Below, in pieces: positions 45,164 to 54,832 of a stretch of 64,000 bases of DNA. The position numbers were made by a program, and so were the translations under genes. This DNA comes from a virus, in IMG/VR virus record IMGVR_UViG_3300047548_001122, positions 1-64,000 of that record, one strand, 5' to 3'. The notes beneath the pieces were generated by a model. The model saw only the letters and a program-made list of their open reading frames with translations. It did no database searches and had not been told where the DNA came from. The first letter of the stretch is position 1, and every line of letters begins with the position of its first letter.

Positions 45164-45882
45164 AAACTTTGGAGTCCTTCCAACTCAATACTTTCATGAT
45201 ACCCACACTTATTACAATTGAAGTCCATTTGTTTTTTTAACTTCGGCATAGTATCAAAAAAGTCTTTAATTTTTTCTAAATCTTTTGATTGTAATGAATC
45301 TAAAAATTCTGTTAATTCTTCTTTTGTTGAATCTTTTGCATAATAAATGTTGTCTTTGTCGTAGATGTAATCGATGCAACTAATAATTAATTCTAAAACA
45401 ACATTGAAGTCATCGACATCACCTGTTTCTTTAATTAAACCCATTTTAGGATATTTCATAACAATACCTAAATTTTCACTCAATTCTATTTTATTTGAAT
45501 GTGATGGACCACTTTTGGGTTCTATCTCTAGAACATTCACTTCTATTTCTACAGAACTATTACATTTTTTAGGTTCTTCTTCTGTACCAACCTCATTGTT
45601 GCATCTGTATTTTAATTTGACTATTTCACCGATTGATCTTGCTCTCAAATTTAAAAATAGATATTCGATGTCAAAAGTTGGTAAATCTTTTATTTCAACA
45701 TCACTTATAACGCAATTGTTTAATACTTGAATAATTGTATCGACAGAATATTTTACATCATCCGATTCATATGCCATTAAAAATAACTTCTCTTCTTTTA
45801 CAGTAAAAGGTCTGAACTTTATCGCTTCTCCTGTTGAGTTTAATTTAATTTCATATACGGGAACATCAATTTTAGGTAACAT
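45154..45882 (-). CDS. 26: gp26-like baseplate hub / tail assembly chaperone, 242 aa
   Basis: Matches the T4 gp26 family: MLPKIDVPVYEIKLNSTG, FRPFTVKEEKLFLMA, and the late FNCNKCGYHESIEL with Cys pairs that may bind zinc (also CNN...KKCN). The C-terminus reads GLQSFFG over a T-TTT-TTC heptamer. GGAG precedes the ATG. T4 gp26 acts in hub assembly; here context points to a tail chaperone. Confidence 0.85.
   Translation of the reverse strand: MLPKIDVPVYEIKLNSTGEAIKFRPFTVKEEKLFLMAYESDDVKYSVDTIIQVLNNCVISDVEIKDLPTFDIEYLFLNLRARSIGEIVKLKYRCNNEVGTEEEPKKCNSSVEIEVNVLEIEPKSGPSHSNKIELSENLGIVMKYPKMGLIKETGDVDDFNVVLELIISCIDYIYDKDNIYYAKDSTKEELTEFLDSLQSKDLEKIKDFFDTMPKLKKQMDFNCNKCGYHESIELEGLQSFFG
45160..45166 (-). 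promoter_or_regulatory. -1 ribosomal frameshift site T TTT TTC
   Basis: In the gp26 frame the codons read AGT TTT TTC GGA TAA, placing a canonical X XXY YYZ heptamer two codons before the stop. A Shine-Dalgarno-like AAGGA lies about 8-9 nt upstream, the distance that stimulates -1 slipping in dnaX. The shifted frame stays open for 65 codons. Confidence 0.75.
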
Positions 45883-45893
45883 AGTATCTCCAT

Positions 45894-46658
45894 TTAAAAT
45901 CTAAAGAAATTTTCAAATAATTTTGTGCTTTTTGCCCCAAAGTAGGACGCTGCTGCTTCTCCAAGGTCTGTATATCCCTCATAGATAGGTTCATATTTTT
46001 GGTATGCGAATTGAACAGTTAATCTATGATAACCATCATCACCCCAAGCCAAAGGCATAGCAGCAACACCTATTGGAAATGCATCTATTAATTTTACTGC
46101 ATAGACTTGTTTAATAAAATCGTCATACTGAAGAATTTGGATATCTGTCATATAACGAGTTTCTTCATCATGCGAAAATCTTAAATTATTTGTAATCGGA
46201 TTCATAATTGAACTAATCCAAGAATCAAATAATTTTCTTTCATAAAAATCATTAGTGCATATAAATCCTAAGTTTATATCATTATATTGTTTTTGATATG
46301 GAACCTTAAATGAAGGTCCATAAATTTTTACATCCGCTGTTTGTAAAGTTTTACCTGGTAGTTCGGCAGTTTCACACTGTAACGACAAATATCTTGTTAT
46401 ATTAGGATTCGAACCTCTTTTTGTATCACCAGATGGCCAAGATTTTCCTGTTCTTTCATAAGTTGTCGCCCGACTGACCCAATCGGTAACATCGGTGACT
46501 AATGTGTTTGGTAAGTTTAGTAATTGTTCCAATACGTTACTGTCGATGTTGCCGTCAATATACCTTGGAATAGGAAGAATCATTTTAAATCTGTTTGGTC
46601 TAGCCAAATCACCTTTAGATTTTATATGCGAAAGAAATAAAGTTGGTGTAAAAGACAT
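45894..46658 (-). CDS. 54: gp54-like tail tube initiator, 254 aa
   Basis: I use the ATG at 46658 (TAATG with the upstream gene) rather than the longer frame. Patterns ARPNRFKMILPIPR, LSLQCETAELPGKTLQTADV and YNDINLGFICTNDFYER belong to the tube/tube-initiator fold of gp19, gp48 and gp54. It caps the hub and starts tube growth. In T4, gp48 and gp54 are adjacent; here gp48 is on the other strand. Confidence 0.82.
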   Translation of the reverse strand: MSFTPTLFLSHIKSKGDLARPNRFKMILPIPRYIDGNIDSNVLEQLLNLPNTLVTDVTDWVSRATTYERTGKSWPSGDTKRGSNPNITRYLSLQCETAELPGKTLQTADVKIYGPSFKVPYQKQYNDINLGFICTNDFYERKLFDSWISSIMNPITNNLRFSHDEETRYMTDIQILQYDDFIKQVYAVKLIDAFPIGVAAMPLAWGDDGYHRLTVQFAYQKYEPIYEGYTDLGEAAASYFGAKSTKLFENFFRF

Positions 46659-47248
46659 TAAAATAATTCCTTTGAATCCTGAAATACTTGTGATTTTGAA
46701 ATAGGTTTTTTTTCTGAAGCAAAACTTTCTACTGGTAACAAAGCAGCAATATCCCATTCATCCGCACCAATTTCCAAAAATCTGGATTGTATTTGAGTAA
46801 ATAGATACCTTTTTATGCAGGCATTTTGTTCGAAAATTTTAGATGCAGATTTTAGTGTTTGATAGGACAATCTAAGTTTCGTGGTGGCGTCGAACTTGTC
46901 GTTCGTTGCATATGAACTTAGTTTATCCAGTAATATTAATCTTTGTTTTGGATGAATATAGTGAATATTCAATCCTAAAAATCCGTCTGAATAAGGTTCT
47001 ATTGGTAAGACTAAAGGGAAAGTATCATAATACTTCATTTTATCTTTAGTCTTTGGATCATAAACGAAAAAGTAAAGTTTACCAACAATACTTCTTTCAC
47101 GAAGTCTTGCCAAGTCATTCATCAAACTTGCTTTAGTTGGTTTTAAATTTGAAATTTTCGTGCGTAACCATTCCCTAGATTCTCTGGATCTAGAGTTGAA
47201 ACCTTCTTTTTGAAGTGATGCTTGAATACGGTCGATTAGATATGCCAT
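46658..47248 (-). CDS. conserved T4-like structural-region protein, 196 aa
   Basis: GKLYFFVYDPKTKDKMKYYDTFPLVLP and GFLGLNIHYIHPKQR are typical of a family found in this position in T4-like cyanophages. No activity known to me. A TATAAATA lies 4 nt before its ATG on the minus strand, too close for a normal leader. Confidence 0.72.
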   Translation of the reverse strand: MAYLIDRIQASLQKEGFNSRSRESREWLRTKISNLKPTKASLMNDLARLRERSIVGKLYFFVYDPKTKDKMKYYDTFPLVLPIEPYSDGFLGLNIHYIHPKQRLILLDKLSSYATNDKFDATTKLRLSYQTLKSASKIFEQNACIKRYLFTQIQSRFLEIGADEWDIAALLPVESFASEKKPISKSQVFQDSKELF

Positions 47249-47255
47249 CGACTAT

Positions 47256-47690
47256 TTATACTAGACCTAAATCTCTTTCTGTGAGTATCTTAAACTGCCA
47301 ACCTCTTTCCTTACAGAATATGTCAGCAGCTTTCCATTTTTCTTGGTTTATAGCATACGTCATAGATTCTTGTAAAAATCTTTTCGTTTTTCTTTTCTGT
47401 ACGGGTCTTTTAGTTTGGGCTTCAGGTTTCACTTCTAAAATATGAGTCATTACCGACCCGTCTTTTTTTTGAGTTTTTACTATGAAATCGGGAAAATAAC
47501 GATGCATTTTATTGTCTATTGGACTTCTGTATGGAATAAACAATTCTTCAGATGCCCACCAAACTACTCCTGGATTTTCATCCAAGTACTTCATAACTCT
47601 CAATTCCCAAGAGGAACGAAAGATTATGTTGGTAGGATCACCCTTATATTTTGAGGGATTGAGTGGAGTAAACTTTCCTGTATATGGCAT
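47256..47690 (-). CDS. 4: head completion protein gp4, 144 aa
   Basis: Clear gp4 (gp50/65) match: GKFTPLNPSKYKGDPTNII, FRSSWELRVMKYLDENP, WASEELFIPYRSP, RYFPDFIV, HILEVKPEAQ and WKAADIFCKERGWQFKILTE. The fold is nuclease-like (D and E-x-K), which seals the packaged head before tail joining. First gene of the minus-strand unit. Confidence 0.93.
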   Translation of the reverse strand: MPYTGKFTPLNPSKYKGDPTNIIFRSSWELRVMKYLDENPGVVWWASEELFIPYRSPIDNKMHRYFPDFIVKTQKKDGSVMTHILEVKPEAQTKRPVQKRKTKRFLQESMTYAINQEKWKAADIFCKERGWQFKILTERDLGLV

Positions 47691-47719
47691 AAATATTATA
47701 TATTCAACAAAGGAAAGAT
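47691..47719. promoter_or_regulatory. divergent intergenic promoter region
   Basis: Only 29 nt separate divergent gp4 and gp48. It contains CATAAATA on the + strand, close to the T4 late motif, and AT-rich sequence that could serve the minus strand. Confidence 0.4.
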
Positions 47720-48994
47720 ATGCCTTTTTTCAGTTTAACCGACATAAAAATAAAAGACCCCACGAACACTGCTACGCAAGGTTCTCTTTTACCTAGTCCT
47801 TACGAAAGTAACGTCCTTCGATATCCACTCGATATTGGATCTTTAGATAAAGGACATTATATGGTAATACATGTCAATCAACAAGTAAAAACGCAATTCA
47901 CAGGTGAAAAGGTGGAAGGTGATCTTCCTACCATTATAGAAAATCAAAACAGATACGGAACCGGTCAAGCAGTCAATACTTTGGGACCAGATACTTCTAA
48001 ACTTATAAATGATGTATCTAATTCAGAAACATTTAATAGTTTTGTTAATGCTTCTTCCGAAATGTGGAATAAAGTGAATTCTTTTGGTATTGATTCAGAA
48101 ATTTTTCGAGATATATCTGAAGCGGCCGGTTCAACAAAAGATTATGTAAAACCTGCTGTCGATGGAGTTAAAGAATTTCTTAACGATTCTGCAAAGTTAT
48201 TTGCAGAAGGAAAAGGTTTACGAACTATTGAAAGAACTACCGATACTATAGCTCTCTATATGCCAGACACTTTAAACTTTACTCACAATCAAAATTACTC
48301 TTCTATGGAGTTAGGTGGTGGCTTAGCACTTCTTGGTGCTGCAGCTTCTGGTTATAGTTATTTGAGTGGAATGACCGATAAAAACCAAATTAAAAATCAA
48401 CTTTTAAAAAATTTAAGTCCTTTTATAGCTTCTAGAGGTTTAGATACTATACTTGGATCAAACGCAGGTAGAGCTGTTTTTGCTGCTAGTACTGGTACTG
48501 TAATCAACCCGCAATTAGAGTTGATTTATACATCACCTTCTTTTAGAGAATTTAGATTCGACTTTATGTTATATCCTAGAAGCTCTAAAGAAGCTAAAGA
48601 AGTATATAAAATTCTTCATAGATTGAAGTTTCATCAAGCTCCAGAAATTTTACAAGAAGGTTCTGCTGGAGGATTAGGTGCTTTCTTTTTAGTTCCCCCT
48701 TCAGAGTTTGATATTAAGTTTTATTATAATGGAAGAATAAATCCAAATATTCCACCAATTTCAACTTGCATTTTAACTTCTATAGACACAGATTACGCAC
48801 CAAATGGATGGTCCGCATATGAAGTTCCTAAAGATAATGGACAACCAATGATGGGAAGTACAGGTATGCCGGTTGGTATCAAATTATCTTTAGTTTTCCA
48901 AGAAACAGAATTGATAACAAAAAACAATTTCAAATCACAAGGACCCTTAGACGTTGACAATTTTGATCGTGTAAGAGCTTGGACGGTGGGTTAA
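47720..48994 (+). CDS. 48: gp48-like baseplate tube cap, 424 aa
   Basis: Start after AAAGGAAAG. The N-terminal half carries loops and a glycine/alanine-rich hydrophobic helix (GGGLALLGAAASGYSYLSG), and residues 270-410 have the tube-like fold: REFRFDFMLYPRSSKEAKEV, FFLVPPSEFDIKFYYNGR and SIDTDYAPNGWSAY. gp48 caps the hub and, with gp54, starts the tail tube. Confidence 0.85.
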   Translation: MPFFSLTDIKIKDPTNTATQGSLLPSPYESNVLRYPLDIGSLDKGHYMVIHVNQQVKTQFTGEKVEGDLPTIIENQNRYGTGQAVNTLGPDTSKLINDVSNSETFNSFVNASSEMWNKVNSFGIDSEIFRDISEAAGSTKDYVKPAVDGVKEFLNDSAKLFAEGKGLRTIERTTDTIALYMPDTLNFTHNQNYSSMELGGGLALLGAAASGYSYLSGMTDKNQIKNQLLKNLSPFIASRGLDTILGSNAGRAVFAASTGTVINPQLELIYTSPSFREFRFDFMLYPRSSKEAKEVYKILHRLKFHQAPEILQEGSAGGLGAFFLVPPSEFDIKFYYNGRINPNIPPISTCILTSIDTDYAPNGWSAYEVPKDNGQPMMGSTGMPVGIKLSLVFQETELITKNNFKSQGPLDVDNFDRVRAWTVG

Positions 48995-48998
48995 AAAA

Positions 48999-49652
48999 AT
49001 GGCAAAATATTTCAATTACTTTCCAACAACTCCTTATTTTACTGATAATGACCAAACTTCGATTGATGTTGTTACAAATTTGACTTTTAAATTTAAGTTT
49101 AATGAAACATTCAAAGAGAATTCGGTTGTTTATTATGACTATATTGTTCCTGAAGGTGAAACTCCAGAAATATTAGCTTCAAAGGTTTATAATTCTTCAG
49201 AAAGACACTGGATAATTTTGATGGTTAATAATATAATAAATCCATTAAATGATTGGCCAATGAACGGTTATGCTCTGAACAAATATATTAATTTAAAATA
49301 TTCTACTAGTGAGTATGCTGACACAGCAAACACTTCAAACACAGGTATTCAATGGGCAGAATCCAACGTTAAAGAATATTTTGTAAAGGAAAAGAAAACT
49401 ATATTGGTCACGGGAAAAAGTGAAGAAAAAACAATTTTTATTACCCAACAAGACTATGCGAATACTTCACCAATAACTTCGAATAATTATACTTTAGGTG
49501 ACAACACTCAAATAGAAATAACAACTACTAGAGGAACAAAAACATATTATGATTATGAAATTGAAAATAATGAAAGTAAAAGAAAAATTAAACTATTAAA
49601 ACAAGAATTTGTACCTTTTGTTGAAAAAGAATTTAGAAAATTGACCAAATAA
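48999..49652 (+). CDS. 53: gp53 baseplate wedge protein, 217 aa
   Basis: Begins FNYFPTTPYF and contains YDYIVPEGETPEILASKVYNSSERHW, the LysM-like core of gp53, and ILMVNNIINPLNDWPM. It joins neighbouring wedges during baseplate assembly. T4 length is 196. It is close to gp48 (4-nt gap) and the hub gene. Confidence 0.9.
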   Translation: MAKYFNYFPTTPYFTDNDQTSIDVVTNLTFKFKFNETFKENSVVYYDYIVPEGETPEILASKVYNSSERHWIILMVNNIINPLNDWPMNGYALNKYINLKYSTSEYADTANTSNTGIQWAESNVKEYFVKEKKTILVTGKSEEKTIFITQQDYANTSPITSNNYTLGDNTQIEITTTRGTKTYYDYEIENNESKRKIKLLKQEFVPFVEKEFRKLTK

Positions 49653-49653
49653 T

Positions 49654-51012
49654 ATGGATATAGATTATTTTAAGTCTACTGGTTTTAGAATAAAAGAATT
49701 AAAAATCAGCACAAAAGACGGAACAAAATTAGACATAACACAACTATATGAAGAATTGAATATATTCGATTCTATTTTTCAACCTTGCCTATCTGGTAAT
49801 ATTCTAATCAGAGATTCTAATGGTTTAATACATAATTTACTTTTGGATGGTAATGAGTTTTTACTAATAAACATTGGTAAAAGTGATGATGATGATTTTA
49901 GTATAAAAAAATTTTTTAGAATTTATAAAATAACTGATAGACAAAATGTTAATTATAACTCTGAAACTTATATATTACATTTTGTTTCTGAAGAATATGT
50001 TGTTTCAACTTTAACTAAAATTACTCAAACATATTCTGGAAAAACTATTTCTGAAATTGCTAAACAGATAATGGTTGATTATCTAAAAGTTCCAAAAGAC
50101 AAAATGAAATATACTAATATTGATAGTTCTTTAGGAATAAAATCTCCAGATTTTGCAACATGGGTACCTATAGACGCATTAACGTATTTGGCTAAAAATG
50201 CTATTGACGAAAGAGGTGTACCCGGATTTTTATTTTTTGAAAATTTTTTTGGATATAATTTTTCTAGTCTTGGAAATTTACTATCAAAAAAATCTGTTTT
50301 TAATTTAAACTTTAATCCTAAGAATTTAAATTCATCAACCGAAAGTTCTGATTTTTTAGGTGTTAGACATTTTGAAGTTTTACAACAATTTGACACTTTA
50401 AAAAATATTAAAGGTGGTGTTTATGGGGGAAAATATAAAGGATTTAATCCACATACAAATCAGTATATGGAATTTTTATTTAAATATGATGCTATAGGAC
50501 ACCCTAAAAGTCCAGAAAATAGTGCTCCTTCTGTAGGTAATATAAAAACTAATGAAGGTTCTACATTAGAATCCCATTTTGATGCTTCTATACAACACGG
50601 TTTAACATATCTATTGGCCGATAAAAATGAAACTATAGCAGCAAATGATCGTGATGCTGCACAAGAAAGAATGGATTACGAAAATGTTATTTTTCAAAGA
50701 AAAGCCATTTTTTCAATGTTGCTTTCACAAAGAGTTAAAGTTGTTGTGCCTGGGAACTTTTTAATTACTTCTGGAAATAATGTTTTTCTTCATGTTCCTA
50801 AATTTTCTGCTGGGAAAATTCCTGGCGAAGATCCTTGGGATAGAACGTTATATGGAAGTTATATAATTATTGCTTCTCGACACATAATAAAACCAAATGG
50901 AATTTATGAAACTATTTTTGAAGCTTGTACGAATAGTTCGAATAGGAGTGATGACAACTTGATGTATAGTAGAGCTGATTATTTTAAAGAGGATTATAAT
51001 GCTATCAGTTAA
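49654..51012 (+). CDS. gp27-like baseplate hub protein, 452 aa
   Basis: N-terminal GNILIRDSNGLIHN, LLDGNEFLLINIG and KFFRIYKITDR match the gp27/VgrG hub barrel pattern; the ring it forms receives the spike and continues the tube. Longer than T4 gp27 (391), with a Ser/Asn-rich insertion near 200-240. Overlaps the next gene by 14 nt, as hub and spike genes often do. Confidence 0.7.
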   Translation: MDIDYFKSTGFRIKELKISTKDGTKLDITQLYEELNIFDSIFQPCLSGNILIRDSNGLIHNLLLDGNEFLLINIGKSDDDDFSIKKFFRIYKITDRQNVNYNSETYILHFVSEEYVVSTLTKITQTYSGKTISEIAKQIMVDYLKVPKDKMKYTNIDSSLGIKSPDFATWVPIDALTYLAKNAIDERGVPGFLFFENFFGYNFSSLGNLLSKKSVFNLNFNPKNLNSSTESSDFLGVRHFEVLQQFDTLKNIKGGVYGGKYKGFNPHTNQYMEFLFKYDAIGHPKSPENSAPSVGNIKTNEGSTLESHFDASIQHGLTYLLADKNETIAANDRDAAQERMDYENVIFQRKAIFSMLLSQRVKVVVPGNFLITSGNNVFLHVPKFSAGKIPGEDPWDRTLYGSYIIIASRHIIKPNGIYETIFEACTNSSNRSDDNLMYSRADYFKEDYNAIS

Positions 51013-52798
51013 AGAGTACAAAGGTGTAGTTGTAGACAATGTGGATCCAGATGGAAAAAGTAGACTAAAAGTTTTTCTACTTGGATGGCACGATTTTACA
51101 GGAATGAAAACTAAAGTCAAAGATTTAAAATGGGTATTCTGTAAATCTTCATCAACAAACATTAGTAACATACCAAAAGTTGGACAAATAGTGGATGTAA
51201 CATATAATGGTGATTTTGATCCATTGAGTCAAGGATATTGGACTCCAAGTTCGCATTATACGAAGAATGATTCCGCTTTAAAATCTATTTTACCATTTCT
51301 CGTTTATGACACCGAATCGAAACAATTTGTAACCAATTTTAATGAGGGATATGATAACACTAAAGAATTGGAAGAATTGAATTCCAAAAAAAGTGAGTAC
51401 GAATCTCAATTAGAGGAATTAAAAAATCAATTAACTTCAATAAACGATGAAGCTCAAAATGTTAATGATCCAATTACAATAGAAGCTTCAAAAAGCGAAT
51501 TAGATCGATTGAAGCTAGAACTAAAACGAAAAGAAGTAGTAGAAGAGCAAACAATACTTAGATATGAAAGTTCATTAGTTAGTGGAAATCGTGCAGCAGC
51601 AGTTCTTTGGAACTCTGAAAATGCCAAAACAACTCCATATGGAAAAATACCTTCTGGAGAAGATCAGGTTTTTGCAACTTTAGAAGAATATCAAAATTTT
51701 TATAATGCCGATGATCAATCTAGATATGATGCAGAACTTGAAGATGTACGTAATCAAATAGGACAAATTATACAGCAATCTGCTGCATTAACGCAAGAAA
51801 TAAGAAACAATTCAACAAAGTCTATAAACTTAAATGATGCAAGCAAAAATATACAGTCAGAAATAGAAACATTAAGCCTTCAGATAGAAGATGTAAATTC
51901 TAAAATCAAAAACTTAGAAAGTTCAGCTCCAAGTGGTGATGCAGCAAGTAAAGCAAATGTTAAAGTTGAAGAAGTCAGTAATCAACAAAATATAGAAACG
52001 GAATATGATGAAAAAACAGGAATTTTATACGGTAATATAGACGGAAAAAGATTAGTTATAGGTAATTGGACAGGACTTAATTTTTATACTCCTGGTTTTT
52101 TTGGCCAAACTGGAGTACCAATTTATCAACGAATGTCGAGCATTTTAACAGACAACATTCCTATAACAGAAAAATCTTATTTAACTCCTGTTGATGAGTT
52201 TGCAAAGGAAAGAGGAGATACTACGGTAAATCATCCATCTAAAAATCCTGTTATAAAAAAAGCTGATAATGATAAAACATGGAATTGCGACATATCTTAT
52301 GAAACTAGATTGAAGATATTAACTAAACGCAAAGATTTAATGAGTGCATTACAATGGGTAAGAGATAAAATTTCAGCTTTACTTACAGATGCATCGGGCT
52401 CATCTACCGGTCGATGGATAAAAGCAACAGCTACTCTTTTAACTAATATTTTAAAAGGTATTCAAAAATTTTTAAAATTTATTAATGATGTTGTATTGGA
52501 AATTATTAGTATAACTGCACAGATAAGACAATTAATAACTTGGATTTTGTCTTTACCTGCTAGAATTTTGGCTTTGTTACAAGATTGTATAACTCACTTT
52601 TTTAATAGTGTCTCATCTGCATTTTCTGAATCTTTAGGATCAACAGGACTTGATGGAGAAAAAATTGCTTTTTCGGAAGTTACAGAATTAGTGGGTCAAG
52701 CTCAGAGTACTTTTAATACAGCACTAGAAACAGTTGAGTTAACTAAAATAGCTTACATAGAAATTAAAACGGTTGAAGCTACATTTGAAAAGGTATAA
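50999..52798 (+). CDS. gp5-like OB-fold hub protein with coiled coil, no lysozyme, 599 aa
   Basis: Residues 1-100 form the gp5/VgrG OB fold (VKEYKGVVVDNVDPDGKSRLKVFL, GQIVDVTYNGDFDP). A long coiled coil follows (about 120-310), then a mixed region and hydrophobic helices near 470-540 (LLTNILKGIQKFLKFIND). The T4 gp5 lysozyme domain is absent; wall cutting is probably done by the minus-strand transglycosylase. Confidence 0.7.
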   Translation: MLSVKEYKGVVVDNVDPDGKSRLKVFLLGWHDFTGMKTKVKDLKWVFCKSSSTNISNIPKVGQIVDVTYNGDFDPLSQGYWTPSSHYTKNDSALKSILPFLVYDTESKQFVTNFNEGYDNTKELEELNSKKSEYESQLEELKNQLTSINDEAQNVNDPITIEASKSELDRLKLELKRKEVVEEQTILRYESSLVSGNRAAAVLWNSENAKTTPYGKIPSGEDQVFATLEEYQNFYNADDQSRYDAELEDVRNQIGQIIQQSAALTQEIRNNSTKSINLNDASKNIQSEIETLSLQIEDVNSKIKNLESSAPSGDAASKANVKVEEVSNQQNIETEYDEKTGILYGNIDGKRLVIGNWTGLNFYTPGFFGQTGVPIYQRMSSILTDNIPITEKSYLTPVDEFAKERGDTTVNHPSKNPVIKKADNDKTWNCDISYETRLKILTKRKDLMSALQWVRDKISALLTDASGSSTGRWIKATATLLTNILKGIQKFLKFINDVVLEIISITAQIRQLITWILSLPARILALLQDCITHFFNSVSSAFSESLGSTGLDGEKIAFSEVTELVGQAQSTFNTALETVELTKIAYIEIKTVEATFEKV

Positions 52799-52800
52799 TA

Positions 52801-53607
52801 ATGGCAGATACGGAAGTTAGTAAACCACAAGGTGATAGTACTTGGTATGAACCGGATTCAGAATCAGCAAATTCAGCATATCCACATACTCACGGATTTT
52901 ATTCTAATTCAGGACATTTTGCTGAATTCGATGATACGCCAGGATCCGAAAGAATAAGATTACAACATCGTATAGGAAATTATACTGAAATACAATCTGA
53001 TGGTACAGAGATTCATAAAATAGTTGGTGATAATTATGAAATTACAGTAAAAAATAATCACGTTTATATTGAAGGGTATTGTAGTGTCGTAATAAAGGGA
53101 GATTCAAAACTAAGCGTTGAAGGTAACGTATATCAAAATATTCAAGGTAATGTATATCAAAATATTGAAGGTGAGATGGACGCAGTTGTTAGTGGAGAAG
53201 TTAACATATCATCCGAATCTGATGTTAATATAACTGCTGGTGGATTAAGTGGACAAATTTATCTTAATGCGCCATTAGGAGTGTATATAGATAGTGATGT
53301 AACAATAAAAGGTTCTCTTTCTACGACTGGTTATATAGCTTGTTCTGAAGATATTGTCGCATCTAAAAAAGTTTTTGGTGCTTTAGGATTAGTAACCCCC
53401 GTGGGGGTTTTAGTTGGATTACCAGACTCAGCTGTTATTCCTTCGGGAATTACTTCTGCCTTTCAAATCAGTTCTTTAGTGTCGGTAACCGCTCCAATTT
53501 TAAATGATGTTTATGGACCAATAGCTATGTTTAGAACAAAATATACGTTTCACTCTCATCCAGCGTACAGTGGACCAACAGGAATACCTTTCACAGGAGC
53601 TTTATAA
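52801..53607 (+). CDS. gp5 C-terminal-like beta-helix spike, 268 aa
   Basis: After a short N-terminal region, residues 60-150 hold the octad-like V-x-G repeats of the spike beta-helix: IQGNVYQNIEGEMDAVVSG, EVNISSESDVNITAGG. The C-terminus ends TFHSHPAYSGPTG, His-rich as in spike tips that bind metal. With the preceding gene it forms a split version of gp5. Confidence 0.75.
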   Translation: MADTEVSKPQGDSTWYEPDSESANSAYPHTHGFYSNSGHFAEFDDTPGSERIRLQHRIGNYTEIQSDGTEIHKIVGDNYEITVKNNHVYIEGYCSVVIKGDSKLSVEGNVYQNIQGNVYQNIEGEMDAVVSGEVNISSESDVNITAGGLSGQIYLNAPLGVYIDSDVTIKGSLSTTGYIACSEDIVASKKVFGALGLVTPVGVLVGLPDSAVIPSGITSAFQISSLVSVTAPILNDVYGPIAMFRTKYTFHSHPAYSGPTGIPFTGAL

Positions 53608-54416
53608 TGGCAAACGTTTTAGATAGACTTACTTCAACTTTTGATTCGTCCAAATTCGGAAATGATATTAATTTAAGTGAAAAAGCACAACAATTTTTGA
53701 ATACCAACCCAATAAAAGTTTCTGCTTGGGCAGCAAACGATTTATCAAATGGTGCAGTAACAAGATCGGATTATTTTCAAAATCCTATGTCATCAATTAT
53801 TACGTCAATATCATCAAATGTGAATTCTATTATCGCATTATGTACGAATGATCCGGCAAATAATTATCCTTCTGCTACGGCATCAGTAAAAAATTTGGCT
53901 AATTCTTCAAATAATCTAATAAATCAATTAAATTTATTTTTAGGACATACAGATAGAATTTCGGGAGTTTCCGAACCAATAGTTGATATCGCAACAAACA
54001 CTTTAAAACCAGATTATCAGTCTTGTATAGGTGTTGGTGGAATGTTACTGACATTGACAGCTACAACTGACAATGTTAGAACTGCTGAACCTATTTTAAA
54101 TTTTTTCACTAGTCTGTATATAGAAGATGAATTGACTGCGAACAATTGGAGTATAGGAAATTCAAAAGTTTCATTACAAACTATACCTTCCGCATTGACA
54201 TCTTCTGAGGTAAATGCAATGAATGTAATAATAAACACGGCAAATACTTTAATATATCAAAGAAGAACAGAGGATGAGAACTATTTTTACGGTTCACAAC
54301 AAATATTGGATGATTTTCAGTTATTAAATTCATTGGAAAACTCTGGTAGTACAGAGAGGAACCTAATTAACAGTAAAATTGGAACCACAAAACTCAAAAC
54401 CTCTGTAGGTAGTTGA
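53607..54416 (+). CDS. structural-region protein, 269 aa
   Basis: Lies between the spike and gp25 genes, TAATG-coupled to the spike. Helical with Asn/Ser-rich segments; IASxx-like internal repeats are not obvious. Similar genes occupy this slot in T4-like aquatic phages. Likely virion protein, function unknown. Confidence 0.65.
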   Translation: MANVLDRLTSTFDSSKFGNDINLSEKAQQFLNTNPIKVSAWAANDLSNGAVTRSDYFQNPMSSIITSISSNVNSIIALCTNDPANNYPSATASVKNLANSSNNLINQLNLFLGHTDRISGVSEPIVDIATNTLKPDYQSCIGVGGMLLTLTATTDNVRTAEPILNFFTSLYIEDELTANNWSIGNSKVSLQTIPSALTSSEVNAMNVIINTANTLIYQRRTEDENYFYGSQQILDDFQLLNSLENSGSTERNLINSKIGTTKLKTSVGS

Positions 54417-54427
54417 ATAAATAAAGA

Positions 54428-54832
54428 ATGGCAAACATTACTACGAATGTCGCAAGAACGTATAAGGACTTAGACCTCCTTTTTAATGTTCATCCGATAA
54501 AAAAAGACATCAATAAACACACTGCCGAAATGGCGGTGATTAATTCTATTAAAAATCTGGTTCTCACAAATCATTATGAAAGACCGTTTCAACCAGAACT
54601 TGGATGTAACGTTTCTAAACTTTTATTTGAGAATTTAGATTTTGTTACTGCAGCTTCTCTGGAAAGAGAAATACAACAAACTATTAATAATTTTGAACCT
54701 AGAGCCTCAGTATATAGAGTAAAAGCTATTCCAGACTATGATAATAATGGATTTACCGTTGATATGGAATTTTTAATTAGAAATAGAACAGAGCCCGTAA
54801 CAATAACATTTTTTCTAGATCGAGTAAGATAA
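54428..54832 (+). CDS. 25: gp25 baseplate wedge protein, 134 aa
   Basis: Typical gp25: YKDLDLLFNVHPIKKDI, EMAVINSIKNLVLTNHYERPFQPELG, and the end of a small lysozyme-like fold. It triggers sheath polymerisation with gp6 and gp53. AATAAATA sits a few nt before the ATG. Directly followed by gp6. Confidence 0.94.
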   Translation: MANITTNVARTYKDLDLLFNVHPIKKDINKHTAEMAVINSIKNLVLTNHYERPFQPELGCNVSKLLFENLDFVTAASLEREIQQTINNFEPRASVYRVKAIPDYDNNGFTVDMEFLIRNRTEPVTITFFLDRVR

